Below are positions 1 to 6,010 of a stretch of DNA of 10,624 bases, piece by piece. Position 1 is the first letter of the stretch; each line of letters opens with the position of its first letter. The DNA lies in assembly GCA_018702715.1 (NCBI GenBank), contig JABIYQ010000351.1, forward strand, positions 1 to 10,624. Direction: 5' to 3'. Position numbers and translations under genes: made by a program. A model generated the notes under the pieces. That model was given only the letters and a program-made list of their open reading frames with translations. It was not told the DNA's origin and ran no database searches. The stretch is from Desulfobacula sp. (GTDB lineage: Bacteria > Desulfobacterota > Desulfobacteria > Desulfobacterales > Desulfobacteraceae).

Positions 1-140
1 GTTTTACCCCTTAGAGTGGGCACTTTTTTTACCGGTCTTTCTGAAATTTCCTTCATTCCAAGTGCTGTATCAAGGATCATTGAAATTTCTTTGGGTTCCA
101 GAGATTCAATATCAAGAATATCTTTTTTGGTAAACCTCAT
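1..140 (-). CDS. pyrB: Aspartate carbamoyltransferase catalytic subunit, N-terminal fragment (cut by window edge)
   Basis: This is the N-terminal 46 residues of an aspartate transcarbamoylase, which joins carbamoyl phosphate and aspartate in the first committed step of pyrimidine synthesis in the cytoplasm. The reverse strand from the ATG at 138-140 reads MRFTKKDILDIESLEPKEIS, continues with a helix ending in an ERP motif, and reaches KKVPTLRGK. This is the usual start of bacterial PyrB, just ahead of the carbamoyl-phosphate loop (FFEPSTRTR), which lies outside the window. A good ribosome site, AGGCAGG, sits a few bases upstream. The start is 9 bases after the lepB stop, so the gene is probably co-transcribed with lepB. 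The frame is open to the edge. Only the N-terminus is visible, so activity and regulatory partner (PyrI or PyrC type) cannot be judged. Confidence 0.88.
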   Translation of the reverse strand, partial: MRFTKKDILDIESLEPKEISMILDTALGMKEISERPVKKVPTLRGK

Positions 141-149
141 TTTCCTGCC

Positions 150-803
150 TTATCTTAATATATCGCCAATTCTGCTCCACCTGACACTCGCCCATAAGGG
201 CACTAACTTATCTTTATTCCAAGACCAATAAATAATAATTGCTTTACCCTTAATCGCCTTGCGGTCAACAAAGCCCCAAAATCTACTGTCATGACTGTTA
301 TCCCTGTTATCACCCATTACAAATAATTTTTTTTGAGGAACTTTGATTTTTTTTAAATTGTCCCTGCGAACCCTGTTCGGATCAGGATAATGGGGTGAGT
401 ATACTATGCTGTCTTCATAAATCGCATATTTTTCACCTTCAACCAATTTATCATTTACATAAAGTTTTTTATCAATGAGTTCTAATGTGTCGCCTCCTGT
501 GGCTACCACCCGTTTTATAAAGTCTTTAGACGGATCTTTTGGAAATTTGAAGACAACAATATCACCTTTTTGTGGATCTTTCACCGGAATAAGGGTTTTT
601 CCACCTGTGAACGGAATCTTTATGCCATATATAAATTTATTAACCAGAATCTGATCGCCGATTTGAAGCGTTTCCAGCATGGAGCCGGATGGAATTTTAA
701 ATGCTTGAATAATAAATGTCCTGATAAACATGGCAATAATAATTGCGATAATAATTGCCTCTGTATTTTCCCGCAAAGAACTCTTTGGTTTCTTTTCTGT
801 CAT
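150..803 (-). CDS. lepB: Signal peptidase I
   Basis: Type I leader peptidase of 217 residues, which removes signal peptides from exported proteins at the outer face of the inner membrane. A single N-terminal membrane segment (about residues 14-33, rich in Ile) is followed directly by the catalytic serine box IPSGSM (Ser41). The general-base lysine is Lys97 in FIKRVVATGGD, and the conserved C-terminal box GDNRDNSHDSR covers about 164-174. All expected catalytic boxes are intact and the length suits the short bacterial form. The serine box reads SMLETL where most members have SMxPTL. An AAGGA ribosome site lies 7-8 bases before the ATG, separated by an A-rich run. The gene starts 21 bases after the DUF39 stop and ends 9 bases before pyrB. 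Confidence 0.95.
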   Translation of the reverse strand: MTEKKPKSSLRENTEAIIIAIIIAMFIRTFIIQAFKIPSGSMLETLQIGDQILVNKFIYGIKIPFTGGKTLIPVKDPQKGDIVVFKFPKDPSKDFIKRVVATGGDTLELIDKKLYVNDKLVEGEKYAIYEDSIVYSPHYPDPNRVRRDNLKKIKVPQKKLFVMGDNRDNSHDSRFWGFVDRKAIKGKAIIIYWSWNKDKLVPLWASVRWSRIGDILR

Positions 804-824
804 TTTTTTTCCTTATCGATTAAT

Positions 825-1988
825 CTAATAGAACATGTGCTGAGGTTGACTTAAAAAGAACTTTGCTTTTTGTATTGATTTCTTTAAAATATCAGCTATT
901 TTTCGAGCCTTAACCATGCTTGATAAAGGAACTGTTGGAATTTTTTTGCCTTTAATCATAATGGAACCGCTTTTCAGTTCAGCATAGCTTACCTGTCCAT
1001 AGGATCTTGAAATACCTTCTGGATAATCATAGGCGTAATCAACGATTTGGGTAAACAATTCATCATCGGAAACCGACGTGAATTTAAGGATTTCCTCATT
1101 TAAAATGGGAATCGGAATTCCAAAACCAACGGACAGTGAGCATCCATAACCACGTATACTTTGTCCCACAAGCCATTCAGGAGACATTTCTTTTAAATCT
1201 CCTATCACAGAAAGAGTCCCTGCCGGGGCAAGGGGTACACCGTTTAATCCTCTTTCAACCTGATTTTTATGCTGAGTCCCGGTCCAGGTTACATATCCTT
1301 GTGCTCCACCTAAAAAAATTCTTGTTCCCACACCTATAGTTTTTAAATATGGATCATTTAACAAAGGACTCAGCACACCTGCTGATGAATAATTGGCATT
1401 ACCCATACCTTGTTTTAATGTTCCCATATAGGTATATTTTGTTTTATCGGATTTATTAATGGCGCAATTATAATTTTGATATGCATTTCGAGGATTACAC
1501 AACATTGCATTGGGTAATTCTTTCAATGTTACCAATTTTTCTATTTCTCTATTGGGATAACAGTCTGTACCATAACTTTGTGCCCTTATGTGGACCTGTT
1601 TGCCGGCAACCAGGTCCTGGATTACATGACCACCGCCATAATTGAATTCACCTGGATGGCGTTTGTTTAAAGGATCATCTTCACAGGTCTGGGTTGCGCC
1701 AAGATAACAGTCCACTGCTGCCACACCTGAATACGCCTGTACATTGTTGATCCAGGTTTTCGTTGTCCTTACCAGAGGTTTGGACTGACCGATATTAATA
1801 AAAGCTCCGGAAGAGCACATAGGGGCAAAAGTTCCTGTGGTCACCACATCAATTTTTTTTGCAGCCTCAACCACCCCTTCTTTTTTCGCAATATCAACAA
1901 TTTCTTCTGCAGTAACAACCACAGCCTGACCCTTGGCAATTTTTTTATTTATCTGTTCAATCGTTTTGTTAACTTTATGCTCATTCAT
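825..1988 (-). CDS. DUF39-family homocysteine biosynthesis protein
   Basis: A 387-residue soluble protein of the DUF39 family. The characterised relative is Methanosarcina MA1821, genetically implicated with MA1822 in making homocysteine from aspartate semialdehyde in anaerobes. Features seen: an N-terminal helix (about 1-45), then TTGTFAPMCSSGAF with Cys58, a Gly/Asn/Tyr-rich core with GEFNYGGGHVIQDL (113-126), SYGTDCYP (Cys143), FLGGAQGYVTW (225-235) and IRGYGCSLSVGFGIPIP (278-294). Seven cysteines lie at 58, 94, 102, 143, 164, 175 and 283, which suits a sulfur-carrying role, though which are catalytic is inference. No CBS domains or ferredoxin-type cysteine clusters follow the core, so this is the short form. 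No MA1822-like partner is in the window. The ATG at 1988 has only a weak AGGG site upstream. Family assignment is strong; the exact reaction is inferred from archaeal genetics. Confidence 0.85.
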   Translation of the reverse strand: MNEHKVNKTIEQINKKIAKGQAVVVTAEEIVDIAKKEGVVEAAKKIDVVTTGTFAPMCSSGAFINIGQSKPLVRTTKTWINNVQAYSGVAAVDCYLGATQTCEDDPLNKRHPGEFNYGGGHVIQDLVAGKQVHIRAQSYGTDCYPNREIEKLVTLKELPNAMLCNPRNAYQNYNCAINKSDKTKYTYMGTLKQGMGNANYSSAGVLSPLLNDPYLKTIGVGTRIFLGGAQGYVTWTGTQHKNQVERGLNGVPLAPAGTLSVIGDLKEMSPEWLVGQSIRGYGCSLSVGFGIPIPILNEEILKFTSVSDDELFTQIVDYAYDYPEGISRSYGQVSYAELKSGSIMIKGKKIPTVPLSSMVKARKIADILKKSIQKAKFFLSQPQHMFY

Positions 1989-2036
1989 AACAACCCTTTG
2001 CGATCTTAGGAATATGTTTTACTTATGTCCCTTCAA

Positions 2037-3410
2037 TTACATTTGCTTCACAAAATCTATCTTTGATGTAATATTATTTTTAATCCATGAGGCATCCCAC
2101 CATTCCACAGGATTCACAAAAACATTATGAACAATCATTGAAAAATGAAGATGGTCACCCCCGGCCAATCCTGTCAGACCCGTAAAACCTATACCATCAC
2201 CTTTTTTAAGCACATCTCCTTTGTTTACTGAAATTTGATTTAGATGTGAATAAAGGCTGCAAAGCCCAAATCCATGATCTATTATCACAGTATTGCCAAA
2301 GATACCTACTTCTTGTGCTAAAATCACTTTGCCTGAATTAGCAGCTTTTAAAGGTGCATTAGCTGTTGAAGCAAGATCAATTCCCAGGTGGACTGCCCTG
2401 TCGATCTCCTTACCCTTATATTTATAAATTCTACGATCAGCAAATCCTGCTCTCCTTGCAGACCCCCTAAGCCTTGAAAACTTTCCATCCCAATACTTTT
2501 TGTTTTCCGAAATTTGAGGAGTGGTTAATATTTTTTCAACATTTTTTTTTCTAATTTCACCATTGATGTGTAAAAATTTTTTGAGCAGAGGATTTTTTTC
2601 TCCTTGGAAAGATCCATTTTTCACACCCACATCAAAAGTTGATACCTTTTGTTCAAGAAATCGATCAGAAATATTTAAAATGTCACTTTTAAAGTTTTTA
2701 TCCCTTATATAATGATGGAACCCTCTTTTTGTACTATTGCCTGCCATATCTTCTGCGACTACAGATATTTGACTTCCCGGTCCCTGTAGGTGATTTAATG
2801 CAAAAAAAGCAGCATAAATATCTTTGTCATCAAAAAGGCCGGGATATCCCGGGAAAAAATTTTCTCCTACTTTAACACCACTTTTTATATTTTCTTCAAA
2901 GAGTTTGTAAATAACAAGGGCACTTCCCCCTCGTTCAATATTATGACGTTTGGTTAAAATGCTAACTTTAGGGGGTTTTGAATCAATAATAACTTTTTTT
3001 TCAATATAGGAGATATTACCTTTGTTCAAACCTCTCCATGAATAATCGGAAACCATTATTCTAATAACAGCATCACCATCAATCATCCCATATTTCCAGG
3101 AATGAACAGGTATGATAAAAGAATCTTTTAACGTTTTTGAGCCGGAAACCACTCCTAAAAAACCTGTGGATTCATATTTCTTCTCAAGCAGTATTTTTTC
3201 TTTTCCCTGCTGCATGATAGATACCATTATTTTACGCAGACCCGTTTTATGGTCTGATACTTTAAGAGATATCTCATAAGTTTTTTTCAAATATAAAGAC
3301 GGCAGTGTCATATCAACAACAGGTTTTTTGCCTTCAAATTTAAATACAAACATCCAGATAACCGGGATTAAAACTATAAGAACGAGGGTTAAAAAGACAA
3401 CTCTTTTCAT
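2037..3410 (-). CDS. Membrane-anchored or secreted M23-family peptidase (LytM/DD-endopeptidase fold) with Ig-like N-terminal region
   Basis: About 457 residues. A short charged start (KR) and a hydrophobic segment (about residues 4-23) form an uncleaved anchor or signal peptide, placing the rest in the periplasm. Residues about 30-235 look like beta-rich Ig-like modules, including a typical closing VAEDMAGNS motif near 218-227. The C-terminal third is an M23 zinc-peptidase domain: HLGIDLA (His342, Asp346), YSHL (His390) and the HLH box (His421, His423), counted from a Met one codon upstream of the chosen start. All zinc and catalytic residues are present, so it should be an active peptidoglycan-crosslink hydrolase rather than an EnvC-like activator. 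Start: the ATG at 3408-3410 is preceded by an in-frame TTG at 3411-3413. I prefer the ATG because an AGG lies about 8-10 bases upstream. It is first in the leftward unit and divergent from kdsA. No close characterised relative is recognised, so substrate and role are inferred from the fold. Confidence 0.9.
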   Translation of the reverse strand: MKRVVFLTLVLIVLIPVIWMFVFKFEGKKPVVDMTLPSLYLKKTYEISLKVSDHKTGLRKIMVSIMQQGKEKILLEKKYESTGFLGVVSGSKTLKDSFIIPVHSWKYGMIDGDAVIRIMVSDYSWRGLNKGNISYIEKKVIIDSKPPKVSILTKRHNIERGGSALVIYKLFEENIKSGVKVGENFFPGYPGLFDDKDIYAAFFALNHLQGPGSQISVVAEDMAGNSTKRGFHHYIRDKNFKSDILNISDRFLEQKVSTFDVGVKNGSFQGEKNPLLKKFLHINGEIRKKNVEKILTTPQISENKKYWDGKFSRLRGSARRAGFADRRIYKYKGKEIDRAVHLGIDLASTANAPLKAANSGKVILAQEVGIFGNTVIIDHGFGLCSLYSHLNQISVNKGDVLKKGDGIGFTGLTGLAGGDHLHFSMIVHNVFVNPVEWWDASWIKNNITSKIDFVKQM

Positions 3411-3463
3411 CAATAATACCTATTTTTTCAGGAGGTTAGTATATTCTCAAATAAAATTAGAAT

Positions 3464-3492
3464 AAAATAGCAGCTATAGTCGAACTTATCAA
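3464..3492 (-). promoter_or_regulatory. Candidate sigma-70-type promoter for the leftward (M23-DUF39-lepB-pyrB) unit
   Basis: On the minus strand TTGATA (3492-3487) and TATTTT (3469-3464) are separated by 17 bases, about 50 bases ahead of the M23 start. The -35 matches consensus at 5 of 6 bases and the -10 at 4 of 6. A second possible -10, TATACT (3443-3438), lies closer but lacks a good -35. This is a sequence-only prediction in AT-rich DNA, so confidence is modest. Confidence 0.35.
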
Positions 3493-3506
3493 GTAATTTT
3501 CCATTC

Positions 3507-3533
3507 TTGACTTTTTGAGTCTCAAAATATAAT
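3507..3533 (+). promoter_or_regulatory. Candidate sigma-70-type promoter for the kdsA-lpt-rpoN operon
   Basis: TTGACT (3507-3512) and a perfect TATAAT (3528-3533) lie ahead of kdsA with a 15-base spacer, shorter than the usual 16-18. Transcription would start near 3540, leaving a leader of roughly 27 bases that includes the AGGA ribosome site (3556-3559). The whole spacer is a perfect palindrome (see the next two entries). The short spacer may make basal activity weak. No other pair of good hexamers was seen in this gap for the rightward direction. Confidence 0.5.
3513..3527. promoter_or_regulatory. Perfect 15-base palindrome filling the kdsA promoter spacer (operator candidate)
   Basis: TTTTGAG-T-CTCAAAA has perfect 7-base arms around a single central T. 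It starts at the first base after the -35 box and ends at the last base before the -10 box. Bases outside it do not extend the symmetry. A dimeric regulator bound here would block RNA polymerase or alter the short spacer. No regulator gene is in the window, so the binding protein is unknown. Confidence 0.4.
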
Positions 3534-3544
3534 TTGACCTCAAA
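3533..3544. promoter_or_regulatory. Second related palindrome at the expected kdsA transcription start
   Basis: TTTGA-CC-TCAAA has 5-base arms that repeat the inner half-sites (TTTGA and TCAAA) of the palindrome at 3513-3527. Its centre lies about 18-19 bases downstream of the first centre, just under two helical turns. It begins at the last base of the -10 box and spans the predicted start site. Two matching half-site pairs in a row suggest a tandem operator, but short AT-rich palindromes can arise by chance. Confidence 0.3.
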
Positions 3545-3566
3545 ACCTTATATTTAGGACTCTTTT

Positions 3567-4379
3567 ATGAATAATTTTTTCTTTGATTTATTGGACAGAC
3601 CCAAACCTGTATTTTTTCTAATTTCAGGCCCCTGTGTTATCGAAAACTATGAAACCACATATAAAATTGCAGATCATTTAAAAAAAGTTACACATCTGCT
3701 TGATATTCCTTTTATTTTCAAGGCCTCTTTTGACAAAGCAAATAGGACATCCATTCAATCTTTCAGAGGGCCCGGATTTGATGATGGTTTAAACATTCTC
3801 GGCACTATTAAAAAAGAATTAAATATTCCGATTATTTCAGACATCCACTTGCCTGATCAAGCTAAAAAGGCAGCCCAAGTTCTTGATATCATACAAATTC
3901 CGGCATTTTTATGCAGACAAACCGATTTGATAATGGCTGCCTGCAATACAGGCAAACCAGTCAACATTAAAAAAGGGCAGTTTTTATCCCCAAAAGAATG
4001 CCGTAATATTCTTAACAAGGCAAAAGAATCCGGTAATACAAATATTTGTATCACTGAAAGAGGTTCGTCCTTTGGGTATAATAATCTTGTTGTGGATTTT
4101 CGATCAATCCCTATCATTAAGAATTTAGGCGTGCCTATAGTATTTGATGCCACACACAGTGTTCAACTCCCGGGAGGTGCCTTAGACTCTTCTGCCGGTG
4201 AACGTCAATTTGTTCCCACTCTGTCAAAAGCCGCCATTGCCGCAGGAGCAGACGGGTTATTTATTGAAACTCATCCAGATCCTGAAAAAGCCCTTTGTGA
4301 CGGTCCAAATTCCTTGCCGCTAAATGATATAAAAGATTTTTTATCCACACTTTTGAAGATAAAAAAAGCGGTTGGATAA
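3567..4379 (+). CDS. kdsA: 2-dehydro-3-deoxyphosphooctonate aldolase (KDO-8-phosphate synthase), metal-dependent class
   Basis: A 270-residue cytoplasmic enzyme that condenses phosphoenolpyruvate with arabinose 5-phosphate to KDO 8-phosphate, the precursor of the LPS inner-core sugar. Family motifs in order: SGPCVIEN (20-27), FKASFDKANRTS (51-62), RGPGFDDGL (67-75), ISDIHLP (90-96), VNIKKGQF (132-139), ITERGSSFGYNNLVVDFRS (162-180), DATHSVQLPGG (194-204) and IETHPDPEKALCDGPNSL (233-250). The PCVIE motif carries Cys23, where metal-independent enzymes such as E. coli KdsA have Asn. Cys23, His197, Glu234 and Asp245 each sit exactly 12 residues after the Aquifex metal ligands Cys11, His185, Glu222 and Asp233, so this is the metal-dependent type. 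The ATG has AGGA 7 bases upstream. It heads the ten-gene operon, 5 bases before kdsC. Confidence 0.96.
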   Translation: MNNFFFDLLDRPKPVFFLISGPCVIENYETTYKIADHLKKVTHLLDIPFIFKASFDKANRTSIQSFRGPGFDDGLNILGTIKKELNIPIISDIHLPDQAKKAAQVLDIIQIPAFLCRQTDLIMAACNTGKPVNIKKGQFLSPKECRNILNKAKESGNTNICITERGSSFGYNNLVVDFRSIPIIKNLGVPIVFDATHSVQLPGGALDSSAGERQFVPTLSKAAIAAGADGLFIETHPDPEKALCDGPNSLPLNDIKDFLSTLLKIKKAVG

Positions 4380-4384
4380 ATGCT

Positions 4385-4900
4385 ATGAAAACAAAACTTG
4401 CAAGTATTGAACTCTTGCTTTTAGATGTAGATGGTGTCCTAACCGATGGTGGTATCACCTATTCAGACTCTGGAGACCAGATAAAAACTTTTAATTCAAG
4501 GGACGGATTTGGAATAAGACTTTTAATGGATTCAGGCATAGGGGTGGGTATTATTACCGGCCGCAAATCAAAGGCCTTGGGATTGAGGTGTGAAAATATT
4601 GGCATCACCCTATTGTTTGATGGAATAAAAGACAAATCAAAAGCCCTTGACAAGATAATCTCACAGACAGGAATAATGCCGGAACAAATTGCCTTTGCCG
4701 GAGATGATCTTATGGATCTTCCTGTCATAAAAAGGGTTGGTATTTCTTTTTGTGTTCCTGACGCATGTCAGGAAGTTAAAGACCATTCAGACATTATCAC
4801 AAACCAAAAAGGGGGTCATGGAGCTGTAAGAGAAATCTGTGAAAGTATCTTGAAAGCAAAAGATTTATGGGATGCTATCCTGAATCAATACCTGCCATGA
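4385..4900 (+). CDS. kdsC: 3-deoxy-D-manno-octulosonate 8-phosphate phosphatase
   Basis: A 171-residue HAD-superfamily phosphatase without a cap domain, of the KdsC type. It hydrolyses KDO 8-phosphate, the KdsA product, to free KDO and works as a tetramer in the cytoplasm. The nucleophile loop is LLLDVDGVLTDG (Asp14 nucleophile, Asp16 acid/base). Motif II is IITGR (Thr58), the motif III lysine lies in GIKDKSKAL (about Lys84) and motif IV is FAGDDLMD (Asp107, Asp108). The C-terminal tail carries the KdsC hallmark KGGHGAVRE (142-150), which reaches into the neighbouring active site. The start is 5 bases after the kdsA stop with a weak GGTTGGA ribosome site inside the kdsA end. The stop TGA overlaps the lptC ATG (ATGA). 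Length is normal. Confidence 0.95.
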   Translation: MKTKLASIELLLLDVDGVLTDGGITYSDSGDQIKTFNSRDGFGIRLLMDSGIGVGIITGRKSKALGLRCENIGITLLFDGIKDKSKALDKIISQTGIMPEQIAFAGDDLMDLPVIKRVGISFCVPDACQEVKDHSDIITNQKGGHGAVREICESILKAKDLWDAILNQYLP

Positions 4901-5475
4901 CAAAATCTTTAAAACAAAAACTGACTATCCCTTTGATTGGATTATTGATAATGATGATGATCATCATCATATGTTTTTTTTATTTTAATAAATTTTTAAC
5001 TGCCCCACTAAAATTTCATGACGTTAAAATTGACACCAAAGCCACTTTAAAATTAAATGCCATAAAACAGATTTCAAAAAAAAATGGGGTTAAAGAATGG
5101 GAATTAAAAGCCAGTACTGCTACACTTTTAAAAGATGAAGACAAGGCAATTCTCATTGATGTATCCGTATTTTTTTTCACAACAGATAACAAAAAAATTC
5201 ATTTGACATCCCAAAAAGGCATTATGAATACAAAGACCCATGACATGGTATTTTCAGACAATGTGGTTATAACCCATGATACTTCTATCCTGAGAACTGA
5301 CAAGTTGCATTATAACAAAAAAGAACATATAATATATTCTAATACCCACGTGAGGCTTGAAAAGAAAGATTCCATCATTGAAGCAGATTCAATGATAACA
5401 AAATTAAATGAGAGTATAACAATTTTAAAGGGACATGTCAGGGGAAATTTCAGTGAAAACTTTGATATTCAATAA
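4897..5475 (+). CDS. lptC: LPS export protein LptC (bitopic inner-membrane bridge component)
   Basis: A 192-residue protein with one N-terminal membrane segment (about residues 11-31) followed by a periplasmic beta-jellyroll domain. In the Lpt machine LptC takes LPS from LptB2FG and hands it to LptA. The domain begins with a conserved-style stretch near 50-75 that includes the KEWELKA pattern (analogous to the LptC 'W.L.A' strand), then repeats OstA-like strands such as SQKGIMNTKTHDMVFSDNV and ending with an ITILKGHVRG strand. The frame is open further upstream to an ATG at 4867. I chose the ATG at 4897 because it gives a proper short basic N-terminus before the membrane segment and forms an ATGA overlap with the kdsC stop, typical of coupled translation. 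The end overlaps lptA. Sequence similarity in this family is low, so the call also rests on position between kdsC and lptA. Confidence 0.88.
   Translation: MTKSLKQKLTIPLIGLLIMMMIIIICFFYFNKFLTAPLKFHDVKIDTKATLKLNAIKQISKKNGVKEWELKASTATLLKDEDKAILIDVSVFFFTTDNKKIHLTSQKGIMNTKTHDMVFSDNVVITHDTSILRTDKLHYNKKEHIIYSNTHVRLEKKDSIIEADSMITKLNESITILKGHVRGNFSENFDIQ
4951..4970. repeat. Perfect 20-base palindrome of codon triplet repeats inside lptC
   Basis: ATGATGATGATCATCATCAT reads the same on both strands. In frame it is three ATG codons followed by three ATC codons, giving Met-Met-Met-Ile-Ile-Ile in the LptC membrane segment. It directly precedes a T8 tract (4974-4981). It may fold into a small mRNA hairpin about 55 bases after the start codon. 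Confidence 0.6.
5440..5445 (+). promoter_or_regulatory. Ribosome binding site that decides the lptA start (GTG)
   Basis: AGGGGA lies 7 bases before the GTG at 5453-5455. The in-frame ATG at 5435 has an AAGGGA that ends only one base before it, which is too close for normal initiation. The spacing therefore favours the GTG. Confidence 0.6.
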
Positions 5476-6010
5476 ACCAGCGTTTAGTTTTTTATTTTTC
5501 CTTAGTTTTGTTTGTTTTACATTCTTTTGGCAAATAGCAGCAACTGAGGCAAAAACCCAAACCCCGGCAGGAGAACTTCCCCTGCATATTGTATCAGACA
5601 AAATGGTTGCTCAAAAGGACACATCCATGGTCGAGTTTATGGGAAATGTCAAAGCAACCAGAGCAGATTCCATCGTTTTTGCAGATTCCATTAAAATCTA
5701 CTATATTGATGATAATAAAGATAAAGGCAGCGACGCTCAAAGTAATGTAAAAAAAATTGTTTCAACGGGAAATGTCAAATACGTGGATGGAGACCGAAAA
5801 GCATTTGCCGACAAAGCGGTCTTTACAACAAAAGACGAAAAATTGATTCTTACAGGCAAATCTCCAAAACTAATAACAGGTTCAAGTTTTGTGACAGGTA
5901 AAAAAATCACCTTTTTTAGACTACAAGATAAAGTCATAGTAGAAAGCGAAGGCTCAAAAAGAGTTGAAGCACTTTTTAATCCTGAAGATAATATCACTAA
6001 AAAACAATAA
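5453..6010 (+). CDS. lptA: LPS transport periplasmic bridge protein LptA (OstA-like)
   Basis: A 185-residue exported protein when read from the GTG. The N-terminus (MKTLIFNKPAF followed by a Phe/Leu-rich core to about residue 25) is a signal peptide, with likely cleavage near ATEA-KTQ. The mature part is an OstA/LptA domain of repeating beta-strands: LHIVSDKMVAQKDTSMVEFM, GNVKATRADSIVFADSIKIYY, STGNVKYVDGDRKAFADKA and ILTGKSPKLITGSSFVTGKK. LptA polymerises into the periplasmic bridge carrying LPS from LptC to LptD. A longer reading from ATG 5435 adds six residues but has a badly spaced ribosome site. The gene overlaps lptC by 23 bases and shares one base with lptB (TAATG), so translation is likely coupled on both sides. 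Confidence 0.93.
   Translation: MKTLIFNKPAFSFLFFLSFVCFTFFWQIAATEAKTQTPAGELPLHIVSDKMVAQKDTSMVEFMGNVKATRADSIVFADSIKIYYIDDNKDKGSDAQSNVKKIVSTGNVKYVDGDRKAFADKAVFTTKDEKLILTGKSPKLITGSSFVTGKKITFFRLQDKVIVESEGSKRVEALFNPEDNITKKQ

Noticed and set aside
16..231. Plus-strand 71-codon open frame at the left edge.
   Set aside because: It lies antisense across the pyrB start and the lepB end; the reverse strand gives clear PyrB and LepB sequence, so this is a shadow frame.
2839..2852. GC-rich 14-base perfect palindrome CCGGGATATCCCGG inside the M23 gene.
   Set aside because: It is explained by codons for a Pro-Gly-Tyr-Pro-Gly stretch, has no following T run in the gene's direction and no second copy in the window.
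3430..3436. A perfect AGGAGGT on the plus strand between the divergent genes; on the minus strand it is an anti-Shine-Dalgarno-like ACCTCCT in the M23 leader.
   Set aside because: No plus-strand start codon follows at a useful distance, so there is no gene. In the M23 leader it could pair with only about four bases near the start, too weak to call a regulatory hairpin.
3857..4153. Minus-strand 98-codon open frame inside kdsA, and similar antisense frames in kdsC, lptA and ptsN.
   Set aside because: They are antisense to strongly conserved protein sequence, have no ribosome sites and resemble no family I know.
4867..4896. Upstream ATG giving an LptC ten residues longer.
   Set aside because: It lies deep within kdsC, lacks a ribosome site and adds a non-signal-like segment before the membrane anchor; the ATGA overlap start at 4897 is more natural.
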